43,548 bases of DNA from Pelomonas sp046294815 (GTDB lineage Bacteria > Pseudomonadota > Gammaproteobacteria > Burkholderiales > Burkholderiaceae_C), in assembly GCA_046294815.1 (NCBI GenBank), contig JBKBOJ010000020.1:1-43548 (forward strand), written 5' to 3'. The notes under the pieces were generated by a model. It worked only from the letters and a program-made list of their open reading frames with translations. It was not told the DNA's origin and made no database searches. Below, in pieces: positions 1 to 6,622 of this stretch. The stretch's first letter is position 1, and every line of letters starts with the position of its first letter. The position numbers were made by a program, and so were the translations under genes.

Positions 1-138
1 CGCGCTGGGCAGGGCGGCGGGCGCGGCCGCCGCGTCCAGCGCCGCCTCGCCGGGCGACATGGGCGGCGCTGCCGGCGGCGTCGCGCAGGCGGTCAGCAGG
101 GGCAGGCCGGCGAGGCTCAGCAGTTCACGGCGCTTCAT
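1..138 (-). CDS. Lipoprotein of unknown function, N-terminal fragment (runs off the window)
   Basis: Only the first 46 codons are inside the window; the frame is still open at base 1. The product begins MKRRELLSLAGLPLLTAC, a twin-Arg/Lys n-region, a hydrophobic stretch and a lipobox (LLTAC) with the acylated Cys at residue 18. It is therefore predicted to be an exported lipoprotein. An Ala/Pro-rich linker follows. Its ATG overlaps the stop of the upstream acyltransferase gene as ATGA, so it is the fourth gene of the murQ operon and is probably translationally coupled. In this context it could be a periplasmic or outer-membrane hydrolase acting on muropeptides, such as a glycosidase or amidase, but nothing catalytic is visible. 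The function is not assigned. Confidence 0.75.
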   Translation of the reverse strand, partial: MKRRELLSLAGLPLLTACATPPAAPPMSPGEAALDAAAAPAALPSA

Positions 139-1352
139 ACCTTGACGAACCATTGCTTGCGATACATGAACCAGGCCACCGCATACATCACCAGCACAAA
201 GGCGATGGCATGCAGCAGCGAGGCGTTGACGGGCGCGAGCCCCGAGTCGCGCAGCGGTGCGTACAAGGCTTGGCCCAGCGAGCTGCCGTCGGCCAGCTTG
301 ATCGTGTAGAGCATCTTGGCGACGAGGCCCGACAGCGCGAACAGGAACAGCGCGTTCATGCCGAACACCACCAGCGGGTGCAGCAGCCGCGCCCAGCGCG
401 CCCGGGCCAGCGGTTGCGGCGCGGCGTCCAGCAGCCAGTGGAAGACGGCAAACACCAGCAGCGCCCAGCCGGCCATCGCGAACACGAAGGACGGCGTCCA
501 CAGCGACTTGTTGATGGGCATCAGCCAGGCGTCCAGCACCTGGCCCAGCCACAGCGAGGTCAGGCCCCACAGCACCCAGGTCATGGTCTTCTCGGCGGGC
601 TGCTTCGGCGAGGCGAGCCAGCCGCCCGCCGGGCCGCTCCCAAGGGCGGCTGCGCCCCCTCGGGGGGCAGGCCGCGTATCCGTGGCCGTGGGGGCCAACA
701 AGACATAGCCGGCCAACACGCCCAGCAGCTGCGACGCGACTGCCGGCAGTGTGGACAGCAGGCCTTCCGGGTCCCAGGTCTTGGCCTGGCGCCACAGGTG
801 GCCGTCCATCAGCTGCCGGTCCAGCCAGGCGCCCACATCCTTGCCGGGCTCCAGCACGCCGCGGTGCACCACGCCGTCGGCGTCGGGCACCGGCACGCCG
901 AGCTGCACCGCCGAGTAACAGACCAGCAGTGCCAGCGCCCACAGCAGCACGCCGCGTGCGCCGCACCAGATGACGATGGGCGCGGCCAGCGCTGTGCACA
1001 GGCCCAGGCGCTGCAGCACGCCGGGGATGCGCACGCTGCTGAAGTCGAAGCTGGGGATGAGGTTGAGCAGCAGGCCGATGGCGATGATGATGGCGGCGCG
1101 TTTCCAGGTGGCCAGCAGCAGTGCGGTCTTGTCGGCACCGCCTTGCGCGCGGCGCGCCAGGCTGATGGTCATGGCCATGCCGGCGATGAACACGAAGAAG
1201 GGAAAGACCCAGTCCGTGAAGGTCCAGCCATGCCACTTGGCATGCAGCAGCGGGGCGTAGACATGGCCCCAGTCGCCGGGGTTGTTGACCAGCAGCATGG
1301 ACGCGATCGCAAAGCCCCGGAAGGCGTCCAGAGAAAGCAATCTGTCCTTCAT
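135..1352 (-). CDS. NagX-like membrane acyltransferase (DUF5009/HGSNAT type)
   Basis: This is a 405-residue multi-pass membrane protein. It begins MKDRLLSLDAFRGFAIASML and continues with NNPGDWGHVY, LLHAKWHGWT and DWVFPFFVFIAG, the hallmark N-terminus of the DUF5009/YeiB-like acyltransferases related to heparan-alpha-glucosaminide N-acetyltransferase. About ten hydrophobic segments follow, with the family motif PINKSLWTPSFV in the middle. Members called NagX sit in amino-sugar uptake and recycling loci. The neighbours murQ and an AmpG-like permease support a role in MurNAc or GlcNAc handling, but the acyl acceptor is not known. Both ends overlap their neighbours as ATGA. One cytoplasmic or periplasmic loop (encoded by roughly 600-710) carries an extra Ala/Gly/Pro-rich stretch that coincides with a dispersed GC-rich repeat inserted in frame. 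Confidence 0.82.
   Translation of the reverse strand: MKDRLLSLDAFRGFAIASMLLVNNPGDWGHVYAPLLHAKWHGWTFTDWVFPFFVFIAGMAMTISLARRAQGGADKTALLLATWKRAAIIIAIGLLLNLIPSFDFSSVRIPGVLQRLGLCTALAAPIVIWCGARGVLLWALALLVCYSAVQLGVPVPDADGVVHRGVLEPGKDVGAWLDRQLMDGHLWRQAKTWDPEGLLSTLPAVASQLLGVLAGYVLLAPTATDTRPAPRGGAAALGSGPAGGWLASPKQPAEKTMTWVLWGLTSLWLGQVLDAWLMPINKSLWTPSFVFAMAGWALLVFAVFHWLLDAAPQPLARARWARLLHPLVVFGMNALFLFALSGLVAKMLYTIKLADGSSLGQALYAPLRDSGLAPVNASLLHAIAFVLVMYAVAWFMYRKQWFVKV
600..710. repeat. Dispersed GC-rich repeat inserted in frame in the nagX-like gene
   Basis: This stretch contains the palindromic cores CCGCTCCCAAGGGCGG and TGCGCCCCCTCGGGGGGCA. It is translated as a low-complexity segment (TRPAPRGGAAALGSGPAGG and flanks) between two membrane helices where homologues usually have a short loop. 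The core CCCCCTCGGGGG recurs on the opposite strand at about 12106-12120. I recognise this motif type as a recurrent extragenic element of Burkholderiales genomes; this is from memory and was not searched. Confidence 0.6.
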
Positions 1353-2620
1353 GCGTCGGTCTTCTTGCCGAAATCGTCGGGCACCTGGATCAGCGCCGCC
1401 ATCGCGAAGCTGGGGATGGTGGCCACCAGCACCCAGACGAAGAAGGGCACGTAGCCGATCTGGTCCTGCAGCCAGCCGCTCCACATGCCGGGGACCATCA
1501 TGCCCAGCGCCATGAAGCCGGTGCAGATCGCGTAGTGCGCGGTCTTCTGCGGGCCGTCGGAGACGTGGATCATGTACATCAGGTAGGCCGTGAAGCCCAG
1601 GCCGTAGCCGAACTGCTCCACCGCCAGCGCCGCGCTGATCAGCGCCAGGCTGGTTGGGTGCGTCAGCGCCAGCGCCAGGAAGGCGACGTTGGGCACGTGC
1701 ATGGCCAGCACCAGCGGCCACAGCGCGCGCTTGAGCCCGACCCGCGAGATGAACCAGCCGCCTACTAGCCCGCCCAGCGTCAGCGCGGTCAGGCCCACGG
1801 TGCCGTAGGCGATGCCCACGGCCTTGGTGGACAGGCCCAGGCCGCCTTGATCGACCGGGTCCAGCAGAAAGGGTGTGGCCAGCTTCAGCAGCTGCGCCTC
1901 GGGGAAGCGGTACAGCAGCAAAAAGGCCAGCACCACAGCGATGCCGGGCTTCTTGAAGTAGCTCGCGAACACCGCGAAAAACTCCACCACCAGGTTGCGC
2001 GCGCCCGAGCGGCCCGCGCCGCGCACATCGGCCGCGGGCCTGGGCAGCACCAGCGCGTGCCAGGCCGCCAGCAGAACGAACAGCCCGCCCAGCAGCCAGA
2101 ACACCCAGGTCCAGGCCTGCACGGCGCTGCCGGTGCGCTCGGTCAGCTCGCCGGCCAGGTACACCAGCCCACCCTGGCCGCCGATGTTGGCAAGGCGATA
2201 AAAGGTCGAGCGCACGCCGACGAAGGCCGCCTGCTGGTGTTGCGGCAGCGCCAGCATGTAGTAGCCATCGGCCGCGATGTCGTGCGAGGCCGACGCGAAG
2301 GCCATCAGCCAGAACACTGCCAGCGTGATCTGGAAGGCGCGCTCGGTGGGCAGGGTCAGCGCCACGCCGGCCAACGCCGCACCGACGAAAAACTGCAGCA
2401 CCGTCACCCACAGCCGTTTGGTGCCGAACAGCTCGGCCAGCGGCGACCACAGCGGCTTGATGACCCAGGGCAGATAGAGCCAGCTGGTGTAGAGCGCGAT
2501 GTCGGTGTTCGAGAAGCCCAGGTTCTTGTACATGACGACCGACAAGGTCATCACGACGACATAGGGGATGCCCTGGCCGAAATAGAGGCTGGGTATCCAG
2601 ATCCAGGGGGAGCGATTCAT
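1349..2620 (-). CDS. AmpG-like MFS permease (muropeptide/amino-sugar uptake)
   Basis: This 423-residue protein has about twelve hydrophobic segments along its whole length. The N-terminus (IPSLYFGQGIPYVVVMTLSV, then LYTSWLYLPWVIKPLWSPL) is the signature of the AmpG/PAT family of the major facilitator superfamily. SASHDIAADGYYML in helix 4 is also typical, since AmpG proteins carry a conserved D-x-A-x-D-G/A segment there. E. coli AmpG imports anhydro-MurNAc peptides and has 14 helices in about 490 residues. This protein is shorter and closer to the 12-helix relatives. Its ATG overlaps the murQ stop (ATGA) and its stop overlaps the next start. It therefore probably imports the sugar whose phosphate MurQ processes. 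The exact substrate is inferred from the neighbourhood. Confidence 0.83.
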   Translation of the reverse strand: MNRSPWIWIPSLYFGQGIPYVVVMTLSVVMYKNLGFSNTDIALYTSWLYLPWVIKPLWSPLAELFGTKRLWVTVLQFFVGAALAGVALTLPTERAFQITLAVFWLMAFASASHDIAADGYYMLALPQHQQAAFVGVRSTFYRLANIGGQGGLVYLAGELTERTGSAVQAWTWVFWLLGGLFVLLAAWHALVLPRPAADVRGAGRSGARNLVVEFFAVFASYFKKPGIAVVLAFLLLYRFPEAQLLKLATPFLLDPVDQGGLGLSTKAVGIAYGTVGLTALTLGGLVGGWFISRVGLKRALWPLVLAMHVPNVAFLALALTHPTSLALISAALAVEQFGYGLGFTAYLMYMIHVSDGPQKTAHYAICTGFMALGMMVPGMWSGWLQDQIGYVPFFVWVLVATIPSFAMAALIQVPDDFGKKTDA

Positions 2621-3498
2621 GCCGACAGCGCGCGGCTCAGGCTGCCATCGGCCGCATCAAGCAAGGCCCGCGCCTCGTCGGCCGGGATGCCGCGCTTGAG
2701 CATCACCACCGCGGTCTTCACGTGGTGGTCGCATTGCGCCAGCGCCGCCTGGGCGTCGGCTTCGCTCGCGCCGCAGGCGCGCACCGTCAACGCCAATGCG
2801 CGCTTGACCAGCTTGGCGTTGGTGGCTTTCAGGTCCACCATCAGATTGCCGTAGACCTTGTTCAGCCGCACCATCAGCGCCGACGAGAAGCTGTTCAGCG
2901 CGATCTTCTGCGCGGTGCCGGCCTTCAGCCGCGTGCTGCCGGAGATGACCTCGGGGCCGGTGTCCAGCGTGATGCCGATGTGGGCCTGCTCTGTGACCGG
3001 CGCGCCGGGGTTGTTGGCAAAGCCGATGGTCAGCGCACCGGCTGCGCGGGCGGCCTCCATCGCGCCGAGCACGTAGGGCGTGCGCCCGCTGGCGGCCAGC
3101 AGCAGGGCCACGTCGTTGGGGCCAGGCTGCAGCGCGGCCAGGTCGGCCGCGCCCTGCGCACGGTCGTCCTCGGCGCCCTCGACGGCGACGAACATGGCCT
3201 GCGTGCCGCCGGCGATGAGGGCCACCGCGCGCTCGCGCGGCCACGAGAAGGTCGGGTAGAGCTCGACGCTGTCCAGCACGCCCAGGCGCCCCGAGGTGCC
3301 GGCGCCGGCATACAGCAGCCGCCCGCCCGCCCGGATGCGCGGCAGCGCCGCGTCGACGGCCGCGGCCAGCTGCGGCGCGGCGGCCTTCACGGCCGCGACG
3401 GCGGCGTTCTGGTCGTCGATGAAGGCCTCCAGCAGCGCCGGCGTGGCGTAGCTGTCCAGGTCGGGGTGGCGGGTGCTCGGGGTTTCGGTGTTCAGCAT
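2617..3498 (-). CDS. murQ: N-acetylmuramic acid 6-phosphate etherase
   Basis: MurQ cleaves the lactyl ether of MurNAc-6-phosphate to GlcNAc-6-phosphate and D-lactate, in the cytoplasm. The 293-residue length fits the family. The sequence shows the N-terminal TETPSTRHPDLDSY, the SIS-domain phosphate loop YAGAGTSGRLGVLDSVE, LAASGRTPYVLGA and the diagnostic GSTRLKAGTAQKIALN near residue 190. It is the first gene of a four-gene leftward unit (murQ, permease, acyltransferase, lipoprotein) in which each junction is an ATGA overlap. No strong ribosome-binding site precedes the ATG at 3498. The divergent 207-bp region to the bufferin gene should hold both promoters. Confidence 0.95.
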   Translation of the reverse strand: MLNTETPSTRHPDLDSYATPALLEAFIDDQNAAVAAVKAAAPQLAAAVDAALPRIRAGGRLLYAGAGTSGRLGVLDSVELYPTFSWPRERAVALIAGGTQAMFVAVEGAEDDRAQGAADLAALQPGPNDVALLLAASGRTPYVLGAMEAARAAGALTIGFANNPGAPVTEQAHIGITLDTGPEVISGSTRLKAGTAQKIALNSFSSALMVRLNKVYGNLMVDLKATNAKLVKRALALTVRACGASEADAQAALAQCDHHVKTAVVMLKRGIPADEARALLDAADGSLSRALSA

Positions 3499-3605
3499 AA
3501 GACGCGGCAGCGCAGCCGCCGCACTCTAGCTGCTGGCGCCGCCGGCTGGCGAATGCCGCGGGGCTTCGCGCCCATAACGTCAGGTAATCAGAATCAGCAC
3601 GCCGG

Positions 3606-3634
3606 TTGTAAGGAATGCCCCGCTTCGCCCGACG
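3606..3634 (+). promoter_or_regulatory. Possible ECF-sigma-type promoter for the bufferin operon
   Basis: TTGTAAGGAAT at 3606-3616 followed about 13 bases later by CCGACG (3629-3634) has the general form of an ECF sigma promoter (AAC/AAGG-like -35, CG-rich -10). Bufferin operons in other Proteobacteria are known to be driven by ECF factors of the SigF type. No sigma gene is present in this window. The match is weak and rests on eye inspection only. Confidence 0.25.
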
Positions 3635-3705
3635 CAGTCGGGCCTGCCAATGCGTCAACAGGCGCTTGGCCGGTGCTCATCCCAACCCCTCCGCAGGAGA
3701 CTCCC

Positions 3706-3960
3706 ATGAATGCTTCCATGAAGACCGGCCTCGGCATTGCCGCCGCCGCCGCCGCGCTGTTCGCCACCGCCGTGCCCACCACCGCCGCCGCCGCGGACGG
3801 CATGGTCAAGTGCTCCGGCGTCAACAGCTGCAAGGGCACGTCCGAATGCAAGACCGCCAAGAGCGGCTGCAAGGGCCAGAACAGCTGCAAGGGCCAGGGC
3901 TGGGTGCACAAGAAGTCGGCCGAGGAGTGCACCAAGGCGGGCGGTCAGGTGGAGAAGTAA
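3706..3960 (+). CDS. Bufferin-type Cys-rich secreted metallophore precursor
   Basis: This is an 84-residue exported protein. Residues 1-30 form an Ala-rich signal peptide (MNASMKTGLGIAAAAAALFA, with probable cleavage after the TTAAAA run). The mature part holds six cysteines at residues 36, 42, 48, 55, 61 and 75, spaced in repeated CKG/SCKG units, and ends in a Lys-rich tail. The two genes downstream encode a DUF692 (MNIO) enzyme and a DUF2063 partner. That layout is the bufferin operon, whose RiPP-like precursors have Cys residues oxidised to thiooxazole-type groups and bind copper in the periplasm. The six-Cys CKG pattern resembles the BufA2-type precursors more than the four-Cys DUF2282 type. 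The start is fixed by GCAGGAGA at 3692-3699. The modification itself is inferred. Confidence 0.87.
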   Translation: MNASMKTGLGIAAAAAALFATAVPTTAAAADGMVKCSGVNSCKGTSECKTAKSGCKGQNSCKGQGWVHKKSAEECTKAGGQVEK

Positions 3961-4088
3961 GACCATCGCCTACCGACTCCTCCGGCCGCTCAAGGGGGCG
4001 CACTGCGTGGTCCTGCACAGTCCGTTCCGCCAGTGCCGCCGGAGGTGGCGCGCGTGCCTGCAGCACCGCGCCGGTTGTTTTGGCTGCC

Positions 4089-4910
4089 ATGAATCACATC
4101 CAAGGCTTCGGCCTGGGCCTGCGTGTGGAGCATTACGCCGCCTTTGAGGCCGGCGTCGATGCCGCCGTGAGGCCCGACTGGCTGGAGATCATTTCCGAGA
4201 ACTACCTGGTGCCAGGCGGCCCGCCGCTGGCGCACCTGGAGCGCATCCGCGCCGATTACCCGCTGGTCATGCACGGCGTGTCGCTGTCCATCGGCGGCAC
4301 CGAGCCGCTGGACCTGGCGTATCTGCGCGAGCTGAAAGGCCTCGCGGACCGGTTGCAGCCCGGCTGGGTGTCCGACCACCTGTGCTGGAGCGCCGACGCG
4401 CACAGCCAGCTGCACGACCTGCTGCCGCTGCCGCTGACGCGCGCTGCGCTCGGCCATGTGGCCAGCCGCATCGCGCAGGTGCAAGACCTGCTGGGCCGGC
4501 CCCTGGTGCTGGAGAACGTGTCCAGCTATGTGCGCTTCGCGGCCGACGAGATGACCGAGTGCGACTTCATCGTTGAGCTGCTCCAGGCCAGCGGCGCCGA
4601 GCTGCTGCTGGACGTCAACAACGTCTACGTGTCGGGCCGCAACCATGGCTTCGATCCGCTCGACTACCTGAACGCCATCCCCGCGGGCCTGGTGCGCCAG
4701 ATCCACCTGGCCGGCCACGAGGACCGCGGCGACATCGTCATCGACACCCACGACCACCCGGTGCGCGACGAGGTGTGGGCGCTGTACGCGCATGCGCTGC
4801 AGCGCTTCGGCCGCGTGCCGACGATGATCGAGCGCGACGACCACATCCCGCCGCTGCCCGAGCTGCTGGCCGAACTGGGCCGGGCCCGCGCCCTCTCCGC
4901 CCTCTCATGA
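4089..4910 (+). CDS. bufB: MNIO-family (DUF692) bufferin-modifying enzyme
   Basis: This 273-residue TIM-barrel protein belongs to the DUF692/MNIO (multinuclear non-heme iron oxidative) family. The opening FGLGLRVEHY is the family start. Candidate iron ligands are visible in order: MHGVSLSIGG, SDHLCW, LENVSSYVRF, LDVNNVYVSGRNHGFD, IHLAGHE, DTHDHPV and MIERDDHIP. In bufferin systems this enzyme, with its partner, oxidises core cysteines of the precursor before export. It starts 128 bp after the precursor gene. The start at 4089 has only a weak Shine-Dalgarno sequence, and no better in-frame start is visible. Its stop overlaps the bufC ATG (ATGA), pointing to coupled translation of the enzyme pair. 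Confidence 0.92.
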   Translation: MNHIQGFGLGLRVEHYAAFEAGVDAAVRPDWLEIISENYLVPGGPPLAHLERIRADYPLVMHGVSLSIGGTEPLDLAYLRELKGLADRLQPGWVSDHLCWSADAHSQLHDLLPLPLTRAALGHVASRIAQVQDLLGRPLVLENVSSYVRFAADEMTECDFIVELLQASGAELLLDVNNVYVSGRNHGFDPLDYLNAIPAGLVRQIHLAGHEDRGDIVIDTHDHPVRDEVWALYAHALQRFGRVPTMIERDDHIPPLPELLAELGRARALSALS

Positions 4911-5665
4911 GCTCACTCGCACTGCAACAACGCCGTCTCGCTGCCGCCATCCGCGACGGCGCCGACCCTGGCGACCTGCTGGCCGGCGACGGCGCCGTGG
5001 GCCTGCAGGTCTACCGCCATGCCTACCGCGCGCGGCTGACCGAGGCGCTGGCCGACAACTGCACCGTGTTGGCGCGCGCGCTGGGTGATGAGGCCTTCGA
5101 TGCGCTGGCCCGGGCCTACATCACCGCGCACCCCAGCGGCCACCCGTCCATCCGCTGGTTTGGCCACCAACTGGCCGACTTCATGGCCCAGGCCGATGAA
5201 GCGCTCGTGCCGCATGCCAGCCTGGTGGACTTTGCGCGCATGGACTGGGCCCTGCGAAGCGCCTTCGATGCCGCCGACGCGCCGCTGCTGGAGCCGGCCG
5301 CGCTCGCCGCGCTGAGTCCCGACGACTGGGCGGGCCTGCGGCTGCGTCTGCACCCCAGTGTGCAGCTCGTCGCGCTGGGTCATGCCATCGAACCCGGCTG
5401 GCGCAGCTTGCGCGAGTGGCAGCCCGAGTCCGGTGCCGACGCACCGGCGGTGGACGAGCCGACGCCGCATGCACACCTGCTGCTGGCCTGGCGCCAGGGC
5501 CTGGAGACGCGCTGGCGCTCGCTGGCGCCACTGGAGGCCGAGCTGCTGCAGGCCGTCGCCGATGGCGAGCCGTTTGCGCGGCTGTGCGAGCGCGCCGGCA
5601 CCGCGCCGGCCGTCGTCGCCGCGCTGCAGCAGTGGCTGGCCGACGGCCTGCTGCGTGCGCCTTGA
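4907..5665 (+). CDS. bufC: DUF2063 partner protein of the MNIO enzyme
   Basis: This 252-residue protein has a DUF2063 domain in its first half: QVYRHAYRARLTEALADNC, then LGDEAFDALARAYITAHPSGHPSIRWFG and ADFM. The second half is variable and less conserved. In bufferin and related RiPP pathways this protein acts as the precursor-binding partner that delivers the peptide to the DUF692 enzyme. Translation begins inside the bufB stop (ATGA), so the two are probably made in equal amounts. No DoxX-like membrane gene follows, unlike some bufferin operons; an exported peroxiredoxin follows after 68 bp instead. Confidence 0.88.
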   Translation: MSSLALQQRRLAAAIRDGADPGDLLAGDGAVGLQVYRHAYRARLTEALADNCTVLARALGDEAFDALARAYITAHPSGHPSIRWFGHQLADFMAQADEALVPHASLVDFARMDWALRSAFDAADAPLLEPAALAALSPDDWAGLRLRLHPSVQLVALGHAIEPGWRSLREWQPESGADAPAVDEPTPHAHLLLAWRQGLETRWRSLAPLEAELLQAVADGEPFARLCERAGTAPAVVAALQQWLADGLLRAP

Positions 5666-5733
5666 CCGAGCGGGCCGACAGGGCTTCTCGGCTTGGCTAT
5701 CCTGCGCCCATCCCATCACCGAGGCACCCCACC

Positions 5734-6264
5734 ATGTCCCGTCTGCTGACCGCGCTGCTCACGGCCCTGCTCATCCCATCCGCCCATGCCGCGCTGGCCG
5801 TCGGCGCGCCGGCGCCCGACTTCAGCGCCGAGGCCGCCGTGGGCGGCCAGCCCTTCAAGTTCAACCTCGCTGAGGCGCTGAAGAAGGGCCCGGTGGTGCT
5901 GTACTTCTATCCCAAGGCCTTCACCAGCGGCTGCACGGTGGAGGCCCACCAGTTCGCTGAGGCCACCGACAAGTTCAAGGCCCTGGCCAACACCACCGTC
6001 ATCGGCATGTCCAACGACAACATCGACACACTGAGAAAATTCAGCGTCGAGGCCTGCCGCAACAAGTTTGCCGTCGCGGCCGACCCGGCCGGCAAGGTCA
6101 TCCGGGCCTATGACGTGGAGCTGAAGATGGTGCCGGGCACCATGGCCGACCGCGTCTCCTACCTGATCGCCCCAGACGGCAAGGTTGCCGCCGTGCACGC
6201 CAGCATGAACCCCGACGGCCACATCGACGCGATGCTCAAGGCCGCCGAGAAGCTCAAGAAGTGA
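5734..6264 (+). CDS. Exported peroxiredoxin (BCP/PrxQ-like)
   Basis: This 176-residue protein has a 19-residue signal peptide ending PSAHA, so it should act in the periplasm. A thioredoxin-fold peroxiredoxin domain follows: GAPAPDFSAEAAVGG, then VVLYFYPKAFTSGCTVEAHQF with the peroxidatic Cys at residue 67, and MSNDNIDTLRKF. There is no Cys five residues after Cys67 as in classical BCP. The only other Cys is in SVEACRNKF, which may be the resolving residue. It reduces peroxides using a thiol donor. The 68-bp gap after bufC and the same strand make co-transcription with the bufferin operon possible, which would join copper buffering with peroxide defence. Confidence 0.88.
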   Translation: MSRLLTALLTALLIPSAHAALAVGAPAPDFSAEAAVGGQPFKFNLAEALKKGPVVLYFYPKAFTSGCTVEAHQFAEATDKFKALANTTVIGMSNDNIDTLRKFSVEACRNKFAVAADPAGKVIRAYDVELKMVPGTMADRVSYLIAPDGKVAAVHASMNPDGHIDAMLKAAEKLKK

Positions 6265-6622
6265 TCGCCGCGCTGCTGGGCGCCAGGCGGCCAGCACTGA
6301 CGTTTCACCATCGCAGTGCTGCACGCCCCTGACGGGGTGGGCGAGCTGTGTTCCGGTGCTGGGCTCCCTGCAGCGCCGCTCCCGTCGGCGGAGCAAGACC
6401 AGGAAGTCCGCGGTCGCCCTGTGCTTGGGCCTGTATTGGCTGACCCGCTGATCTTCCACCGTGGTGCGGTGACCCTCCAGCGTCCAGCGCGCTGACAGCA
6501 AGGCCTGGCCCTGTGGCGGGCCGGGGCGCAGACCGTCCGGCGCGCCGCCGCGGCAGATGCGCAATTCGTCGCTTGCCATGGCCGGCGGCACCACTAGCAT
6601 GGGGGCCAACAAGGAGACGAAC
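6265..6622. other. Intergenic region before the chemoreceptor gene
   Basis: No convincing gene is seen in these 358 bp. A weak hairpin just after the peroxiredoxin stop (GCTGG at 6275-6279 pairing with CCAGC at 6291-6295) lacks a U-tract. A minus-strand frame stays open across the region, but it continues straight through the peroxiredoxin gene and is a GC-driven shadow. No FliA-type promoter (TAAA-N15-GCCGATAA) was found. Confidence 0.5.

Noticed and set aside
135..2450. 771-codon minus-strand frame covering the acyltransferase and part of the permease
   Set aside because: The N-terminal 365 residues are an Arg/Ala-rich shadow of the permease gene. The real acyltransferase starts at 1352 in an ATGA overlap.
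3961..4088. Spacer between bufA and bufB as a possible small gene or terminator
   Set aside because: No start with a ribosome-binding site in a plausible frame and no stem with a U-tract. It is better read as an intra-operon spacer.
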